The notes under the pieces: model-generated
Seen by the model: only the letters and a program-made list of their open reading frames with translations
What the model was told of the DNA's origin: nothing
Database searches by the model: none
Made by a program: the position numbers and the translations under genes
In this document: positions 52,701-61,700 of the stretch, piece after piece
Layout of the letters: each line of letters starts with the position of its first letter
Numbering within the stretch: position 1 is the first letter of the stretch
Assembly (NCBI GenBank): GCA_030248225.1
Contig: JASANE010001800.1
Coordinates: forward strand, 22,952-86,951
Reading direction: 5' to 3'
Source: Trileptium ribeirensis
Lineage: Eukaryota > Nematoda > Enoplea > Enoplida > Thoracostomopsidae
Length of the DNA: 64,000 nt

Positions 52701-55700
52701 TTTCATATGCATATATGTGTGTACATTTGTGCCCAGACCAGGTAGCTTTTCACTTATATATATTACACTAACGAGCGTCGAAAGAACAAAATAATAATTG
52801 AATTCAGCAAAATGAGTTTTGATTTAAAATGGCTTTTGTAACATTAGGCTTCCAAAATTATGCCTTTTGCTGTTAAAAAAAGGTTATATAATAGCAAACA
52901 ACTGTTGACATGATGGCAATCTTGTTACAAACGGCGCTAATGAAATCTAAGAATTTGATTTTTTTTCTAATAAATATTATAATACTCATTGCATGGCAAG
53001 TAACTAAGGTTTTGAAAAAGTAGCATCCAGTCATTTTATGAACGGCCGACGTGATTAAAATGCGGACTAAAAGTACAGTTTGTAGCTGGTGATATCTTGA
53101 AGAATGTGATTACAAAACAACCGTTATATAATATGGAATATTTTTCTAAGCACCGGTTAAAGATTGTATGTACTTTCCAACCCGGACGATGTTGCCGAGA
53201 CTACGGCCATGACTGATTGTATATTTTAACGCACAAACTTTAATTACATTAGATTTTAGAAAGTACTTGCTTTAAAAGCGCGGAGTGATTCGCCATTGTA
53301 TTACCATTTACAATTCGGCAAAAACCTTCGAAATAAATAATATTTAGAGGTGGGAATCGGGGTTTCAGGCTGGGCTCGGCGGCGACGTCGAGCATGGACT
53401 ATAAGCGATCAAGCCGACCTTCGAACCTAAGCTTTAATTAACGAACCGAGCCGAGCCTAGTTTTCGAAATGGCTCGGTTCGGTTCGTTAGCATAGATTTA
53501 ACATGAACACTAATGGGGGTGTACCGAACCAATAGATGATAACTCGAAGTGTCCCCCGTTGGAAAAAGAATGTTTCATGGCATTAAACCTTTTTGTAAAC
53601 AAAGGCGAATGGGATTTGACTTAGCAGTTGGAAACGTTGAAATGTTGAAAACGCAACTTGTGGACAGGATTATTATGGTCAAAGGTACGGTTTGTGCTAC
53701 AACGGAGTCCAAACTGAAATTTGCATAGCGGCTGGAATTTACTGCTGGCACAGGCAATGACGCGGCTTGCCTGTTTGAGACCGCCCAATTTCAGTGCTTC
53801 TGATTCAGCGGTTTACCTTAAGAATATTATGTATCAAAATTTATTTTATACATTAACATTGGCTTTGGCAGTAACGACGTCGTCATCTAGCAGGCTTCGA
53901 GTGCTAAACACGTAGCTACTAGAGAGCAATGGGTGAAGACCAACTCATTAGCTTCGCGATCTTCGCGGTTTAAAATCAACATCAGTTTCACTGTGCAGTT
54001 GTGATTATCTCATATACAGTGGGTTATATACAATGGGTGTAGGGAATACGACCTGGTTAAGTAATAGAGTTAATGCAAAAAACGCTATAAACTGTAGATT
54101 AAAACTCCAAAAACGGATGCGCAAAAATTACACTTCCAAAAGTAAAATGGAAAGTCCTGTACACCTTACCGTGCTTGCATACTGTCCAACCCGATACGAA
54201 TTGTCAAATTGCATCGGATCCGGTACTACAAAATTCTGCACCTACTTGTATGGTTATGCATTTTTCACGTCACATCGTCCGACTCTTATCCGACCAATTT
54301 GTATATGGTTTATAGTATCTGTCACAATTTTATCCGTGTCCTTATTCAATAGTTCACCACTGCAATAAAAAGATATGGACACTTTTTAAAATATAAACAC
54401 GCAATATATGTGTGAACACAACACTTTTTAACAGTTAATCTCGAAAGTGTGCTCAACTGTAATAATAGAGAAAAATGGCCTCTTTCCTTCCGTTTTTTGA
54501 TTGATTAAAAGGCTTGAAAAGTAAACTTTGTAGCTGCGATTTACGGCAATGGCCATGGTTGCTGCTTAGCTGGTTTTCTTGTCTTGGTTAAGCACAAACG
54601 TGTTGTGGCTAGCCGCTAGCTTGACGCTCTGGTCGAGCCGTTTTATAAGAATGCTGCCTAGCATTTGCAGTAGGATCTTGCAAATGTGTAGTGCCACTTA
54701 GGCCGCGTACAATTGGCTTATGCTTTGGCCAGTATACATGTTCACTGATTTATCGTGTAACAACGGTGTTTGGTATAAGTGTTCCATACGATTGACAGAA
54801 AAGCCGTTTGGCATGCCCTTATAAATCCTACAAAAACTAACCTATGAGAATAATCTTTTTTGGAAGGATATATTCATTTTGTATATTATGATACAGTTTT
54901 AAAAACTAAAAGAGGATATAATCCTTTCAGAAAATTAATAGGATTAATAGGGTGATCACTTTATCCATAATATTTTATTGGTTCATCTATTTCGCTGAAA
55001 TTCAAGTAGTGTTCAGCTTTGTTTTTCTACTACGCAAGAACGATAGCAAAACAGCTAGATAGCGAAATGATTGAGAAGTCAATTAAAATTTAGGGTGGGG
55101 TAGTCGATGTAGCAAATTATTGGAATCGTGAAATTTTACGTCACCAGGACATTTTGTATTCCGGGAGAGATTAGCTACCAACTTAAAATTTTTTACGAAA
55201 TATTGTGACCATGACTCAAAGGGTACTATAACAAAAGAAAGTTCAGTACACGGCGTCAGCAACAAGTGCCTATTCGAACATCTAATACTTTCGAATGTTT
55301 CGCGCCAGCGTTGTGGAACAGTTTACCTGTATCCTTGCGTGATCCTGATCTGTCATTTTCCGTCTTTAAAGCACAACTGAAAACGGTCCTTTTCAGGACC
55401 GCCTACGAATAACAATACTTTCGTCAGAGCTGCACGGGAATTCTCGAGACTTAACTGTGGATCTGACTTCATCATCTACATCTTCTGTCCAAACAGCTAT
55501 GCAATTTTCAATGCGATAGCTGTATTTGGTAACATACGCCGTCCTGGGCAGTATTTTACAGCATAAGTGTTAAATAAATAAAATGGAAGGGCGTGTGCAC
55601 ATTTCGTCCTTTCCGATTTGCACCTGTGCTACATATACAGTGTTTACATAACATCCGATTAGGTAGATCATACACATTTTCATGGCAATCAAAATTGCAA

Positions 55701-58700
55701 AACATACATGCGCGTATACACGGTATCAGGAATGGAATGTAGGTCCCTGGGTCGTTTTTTTTTGATGAATCATGTGTCAGCCATGGGTCCACTCAAACGG
55801 ATCTAAATACCACCTGTGATTCATCTAGTATGATGTGTGTTTAATTAAAATCTAGTAATACATAAGCAATGCAGCGTGACCTTGGTATTTGTTTTTATTT
55901 TAGCTGTACAAATAACATTAGTAAACTAAAAAAAGCAGCACAAGCTGAGCATAAAACAATCCGCGTTTACAATGAAAGGAGTTGTTAATGCTAGTGGTTC
56001 AATAATCTTTAAGAATTCGTAGCTTTGTTCTAGAATGTAAACGGATTATCGCTGTTTAAACCGACGCCAAATTTTTTTATACTAAAATTCTGCTGAATTT
56101 TAGCTGTGTTTTTTCCTAAAAGTTAAAATTTGTGCATTTGTCACATGAAGTTTGATAACCGCAAAAGTTTGAAACAGTACGGGTTTTGCTGTTAACGCTT
56201 TTGTCGTCACGGTACGGAATTTGATTGTATGGAATGGAATGTAATATGACAGAAATCGGATCGCAATGAATTTAAACACGAGCTTGTGCGTTTGATGTTA
56301 TTTTATTATGCTAAATGTATCAGGAAATATGGTTCTGCTCTTGTAACTAGATGCTGTCTGTGAGACGCTGTATTTGATGTGTGACCACACGTTGGCCTAA
56401 TTGAAAGGAAGCGAGCGGAGGTTCCCCTGAGAGCGCTAGGCGGCAAAATTTGTGAAATTTTTTTTTGCTTTTCGTTGTCATTCATACTCATTTTCGGTCA
56501 CAACTCATTTTCAGATGGACGGATTTCGACATTTTTTGTTGGATTGCAAAAGTGATAACGACGTGCCTTTTAGCTTAACGCCAATAGCTCCGACCCCATT
56601 ATTTGGGTTAAAATGGCAAAAACCAAGTTTCTAAGGGTTTACCAAATCTGGCCATACGGGTACCAGTATTTCGCATTCATGTCCCTCGACACAGGCTTCG
56701 CATCGAAAAATGGAGACCACCTACCCCAGTTGTATGCAGAATCATAAGCAGCTAATCGAGATCTACAACTTTGCTGACCACGACTTTTGTGTAGGGCTGC
56801 TCCCTTGGCCGCCGTGGGCTCGAATATGGTTCGTCGACCCTTTGCCATTGAAAAATCGATTTTTTAAATTCCGCCGTGCTATTGCTTGTTTTTACCTTCC
56901 AATAAGTGCCTATTAGGTTATCAAGTACGCTGAATACGATGGTTTTGCCATCTAGAGTACAGCACATTTCCATTCAGTTTAGGGGCAATGACGCCGATTT
57001 CCATAAGAGAGTCTGTCTTCAGTTGTTTTGGTGCGTATTTACAGGTCATCAAGAATTGCCTACATAGATTTTCCGGTAGGCTGAATCCGATGGTTTGGTT
57101 ATCCAGGGATCAGTACAAATACTTGATGCGTTGTCAGTTCAGTTGCTTTTGATGGGTTTATGTTGACGATGTTTTAGGATTTTCAATGGGTTCAGGGTTC
57201 AAAAGGTTTTAGGTGGTATATACATTAAACACAGCCAGTTACAGGTGATTAAACATAATAACTTAAAAATGAAACCATGCTCGCTCCGTTTCGCCCTCGC
57301 TTGCGAGACACTAGTTTTATTGAGGGTATGCATTAATTTATCCTATTCTGATTGAAATCTGTGATTTATGTCGTGTACACATCGTATGATGTTTAATTTA
57401 ATATGGAACAACTACATATTTAAGAATAATGTAATGTTCTGTGACATTACGAATACTGTAGTATGCTTCGCTCGGGTACAATAAATATACTGCCTTCTAA
57501 ATGTAGCACTACTTTCGAGCAGAGGTGGAACTGAGTAACCGGATCATTGCCGGTCACATCTGTGACCGGGCCACTGACGCCGAACGCACTCTTCTCTGCA
57601 TTGTACTCAACATAACTTAACAGCATATTTTGCCTTCGGCTTTGTCTGCTTTGCTCTTCCATAGAGACGCAGTGGAAACTCAAGTGCAAGTAAACCAAAT
57701 TCTCTGACGATGACTGTTCTTAATTTGCAATAAGAGTGCGACCAGAAAGGTGGGACGTTTAATATTGGTAGTAAGATGTTGTGCTGCGTTTGGGGCATGT
57801 ACATGCCGTGTAGTTTTAAAACAGGATTTAAAGCGATGGACCCGTGTCCATTTTAACATCCGTTTCATATGCATGTATTTCCTAGTTGCGCGCAATTCGA
57901 GCACAGGCAGCTTCGCAGGACGATAAAACTACTTCCAAATCACAACAAAATGGCTTATATTTCATTTGAACGCTTACAAATTTTTGTCCAGGACTGTAGC
58001 TTCTGCATAAGACCATCCGAAAGTGTAATAGTAATCCGTTTGTAATAGCGGTTTACCAAGCAGATTACTGATATAAATGTTTACAGATATACCTTGAGTG
58101 CATAATAGTCTACATTGTGGAACGTTCGTAATGGAACTGGAAACAAAACAACTGGTCGCAGACATCGCATAAGACAACCCAATGAACCACTGATATTTTT
58201 TTACCTTATTGTCGTTAATATAAGTTACTACTACTGAAATTATGTCGCAATGAAGCAAGCGACCTTCGTTTCAACCAGGTTCTAGTTTTTACCATACTTA
58301 CTTTTATTGGAATCAGTAACTCGTTTCATGAAAAGTGTGAGTACGTTCTTGAATCCATATAAATACTTTTGTACTTTCGCAATAAACTGTTGTTACTAGG
58401 CAAATGTTTGCATTGTCCTTTATAGCAGAATTAGCACGAACTGGGTTTTTACAACTTAGATGCTGACCACCAAGCTGCTCTTCCGCTAAATCTCTTATAA
58501 AATTCTACGCAATAGCGCTGAACGAATTGAATCGCGTTATGCCTTTATGTTCTCATAGTTTTCTGGCTGACTTTTTCATTGCTGAGTTTATTGTGTGTTG
58601 TTTTCGGAGTAGCCTTATTGCTTAATTTAGTTTGGCGGCAAGTTGGTGAGCTTCGAACACGTGTCAGCGCCCGTCGAGCCAAAGGATGAGTCGTTAGTTA

Positions 58701-61700
58701 CGCTGGCGAAAACTGTCGCAGTTAATCAAGTTGGTACGTATGAGACGATAATTATCTTCAAGTTTATTAATTTTATTCTACCAGAAACTTCCTCCATGAA
58801 CCAGAAAGTTTAGCTCTGAAGTTTCAGTTAGTACGTTCGGTTTACAATTGTAAAAAGAAATTTTTCTACTTGCAGCCCACAGATTGATCTACTGAGTAGA
58901 ATACCGTATTGCGTGGGTGCCTCAAGCTATGATTATGTTCTGGCGATATTCTCGTATATGTTCATGGCTTCTAGTAGTAAGGTTTTCCGTAATTTTCAGT
59001 ATGTATGTTGGAACGGTATCTTTTGTAGATGTGAATATAAAGACCTTTTAGCGTTGCGATTCCATCCAGCTGTTGCCGCACACCGTACTAAAATGTTACC
59101 ATTCTTTTAAAAAAACTGGAAATGAAATCTAACAAATTGCTCTTAAATATAATGACATCCTGGTTTATAACCACCGGATCGAAACGTTTTTTAAATCTCG
59201 AAAACGGTGATCCATAATTCTTAGAAATTAGCAAACCAAGGTGTTCACATTATGATACTGTACAGTGCAACATCTATTAGTGGTTTTCAGACACTTTGTA
59301 AGATGTAAAATTGTTACCGTATCTTGTACATGTTTCATTAATAATTATTGCAGTTACCGAGACTAGTTTGTTCGATTCGGCTGGTGTATTTCAACAAATG
59401 CTACAGTCAGGAACTGGTTCTGACTATTGCGAAGAACAAATGAAAGCGGCCAAAGATACGAACGAAAAACAGATTTGGAATTTAATTCAGGTTTGGCAGT
59501 GCTTTTGCAACTATTATTACGTACATAAGTCAGTGTGATGTACGGTGTGGTTTTATACAGTAATTGGTATAAATTTTGTTGTAATTCTCCGTGTGTACAT
59601 TTCACGTGTACAACTGACTGTCGCTTTACGAGCGAGCGCACTGCGAGCAAATTATAAATTTTCAAAGAGTGTTTCCTACGATTTTGCGAGAGAGCAACTA
59701 GCGTACAACATGTGAGCAGCAGTGATTTAATGTAGCGAATACTCTATAATTTAGATTATAGCAATGGCGAGTTTATGTTATACATTAGATGGAGCTTTTA
59801 CTCCAGCTTTGAGGGTTTGTCACCCGAGCTATGAAACATCGCAGATATTGAAAATTTTGTTTGAAAAATGTCACGAATTTGTTTATATACACCCGATTCT
59901 ACTGTCATACGCGCAATTCGAATTTCATGATATTTGGACCGATTACTTGTAGACTGATCATAATCACGGTTTAAAATAACCAGAGTTTTTCATAAACGTA
60001 GTTTGATATCTTGCTGTGGAACCGAATAGTGTACATATTTTATTTCTGTCTGTGCAATTTATTTTATTCATTTGGTATTTGTTTTTAAACGAAGCGAGAG
60101 GAGTTTCTACTGAAGGCGCCAGAAGAAAAATCGTTAAAATATCTTTTTTGTCTGTCGCTGTCATTCATAACTCATTTGCGATGGACGAATTTTGAAAATT
60201 TTTTTATTCGATAGCCAAAGTGGTGACGATGTGCTCTTTAGTTGAACGCGAACTGCTCCGACCCCTTTCTTTCGGGTCAAAACAGCAAAAAACAGTTTTT
60301 AAAGGTTTTTGCCAAATCTGGCCATACGAGTATCAGTGTTTCACATCCCATATCTCACCAGTGGGACTTCACATCGAAAACTAGCCGAAATCGAGACACA
60401 ACCAGCTCATAGAGATCTACAACTTTGCAGATCAAGACTTTTTATGGGACCACTGCCTGGGCCTCTGTGGTCTGAATATGGTTCGTCGACCCGTTGGTAG
60501 AAATAGCGATTTTTAAATTTTCGTCCTGTTATTGTGTGTTTTTACATTACGAACGAGTGCCTAGTAGGTTATCAAGCATTCCGATGGTTTTTCTATCTAG
60601 AATCCAAATTGAATATATGATAGGTTTTTGGGTTTTAAGAGTTTTACGATCAACGAACCCGTTTTCCGAAATGTGAGTTTTCATTTTTGGTACTGTATTG
60701 TGTGCAGGGCATCAAGAATGGTCTATATAGGTTTTTGGTGCATTGAATTCCACCGATTTTCGGTTGAGAGACCAACACGAAGATTTCATGCCTTTTTAGA
60801 TGTTTTTAATGGGTTAGGGTCTATCAACCTGATCGCCAGAATATAGTAGTATGTCTTCAGTATCTTGGCTATGTATTGCGTACAGGGTGTGAAGGATGTT
60901 CGACGAATAGTTCTTTGGGTACGCTGAATACGATGGTTTGGTCATCTAGAAACTAGCACAAATACCTAGTGCGTTTTAGTTTTTGACCTTCGCTTGCGCG
61001 TTGCTAGTGGTATGCTACAGTTAGCGTTTTCTTATTTATTACAGCGTGTCCTTTGGAATATATTTTCAACGTATCGATACGTCCCACTGTCCCACTAAGT
61101 AACGGTAGCAAATTTTTCGCAAACGATACTAGTAAATAAAATAAATTTTTGCTATATTATAATTGTGAACATAGACTAAAACTGCTTTTGTCACCTATGC
61201 GTGACTATAGATTTAGAAAATGGTGGGAAAGTGATTAAGTGATATCAAAAATCAATCCTTCGACTGTTGTGCTGATGAGGATAAAATTCTCATACCGTAG
61301 GACGCCTATACATACTTTTTATGTTCAATGAACACGATATCAGAACTATGGTTATTTTAATATAAACCAAAATTTCAAATGTTGTTGTAGTCATGTATGC
61401 TTCGACAGTAATAAATTGTCACAATGCATTTTGTGTTTGTATTATATACTCCGGGTTTTGATGGGTCCTAAATTCTTGGAGGCTCTCGGATGTCCCCAAA
61501 CCCCCGATGTCGGAGGTTGACGGTACCATTTAGGCATTTAGGGCGGAGGATTTTTAACACCAAAAATACTTCACCTGGTACAATCGCTTTATATTTTGCA
61601 TATGCATTGCATTATATACGTAGTACTGCAGTAGGCACGACAGAATACATACAAACAATATAATGGAGCTTTGCAAGCCACGAATCGCGATACATATCCA

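Larger units (their letters stand above)
44881..58630 (+). other. SEC31 intron 8, right part
   Basis: Contains a region rich in TTAATTAGTTAATTA motifs (47760-48240) leading into a 196-bp tandem duplication (48303-48690), an unassigned G-rich block (50790-51185), a foldback element (51795-52201), a possible hAT-like end with CGAGCC repeats (53340-53480), a LINE tail (55262-55582) and a CTAG-ended repeat (56407-57314). Other stretches are AT-rich with no recognised exon or RNA gene. Confidence 0.6.

Noticed and set aside
53340..53480. hAT-like element starting AGAGGTGGGAATCG with CGAGCC repeats
   Set aside because: No inverted partner end or target duplication could be located, so not listed as an element.
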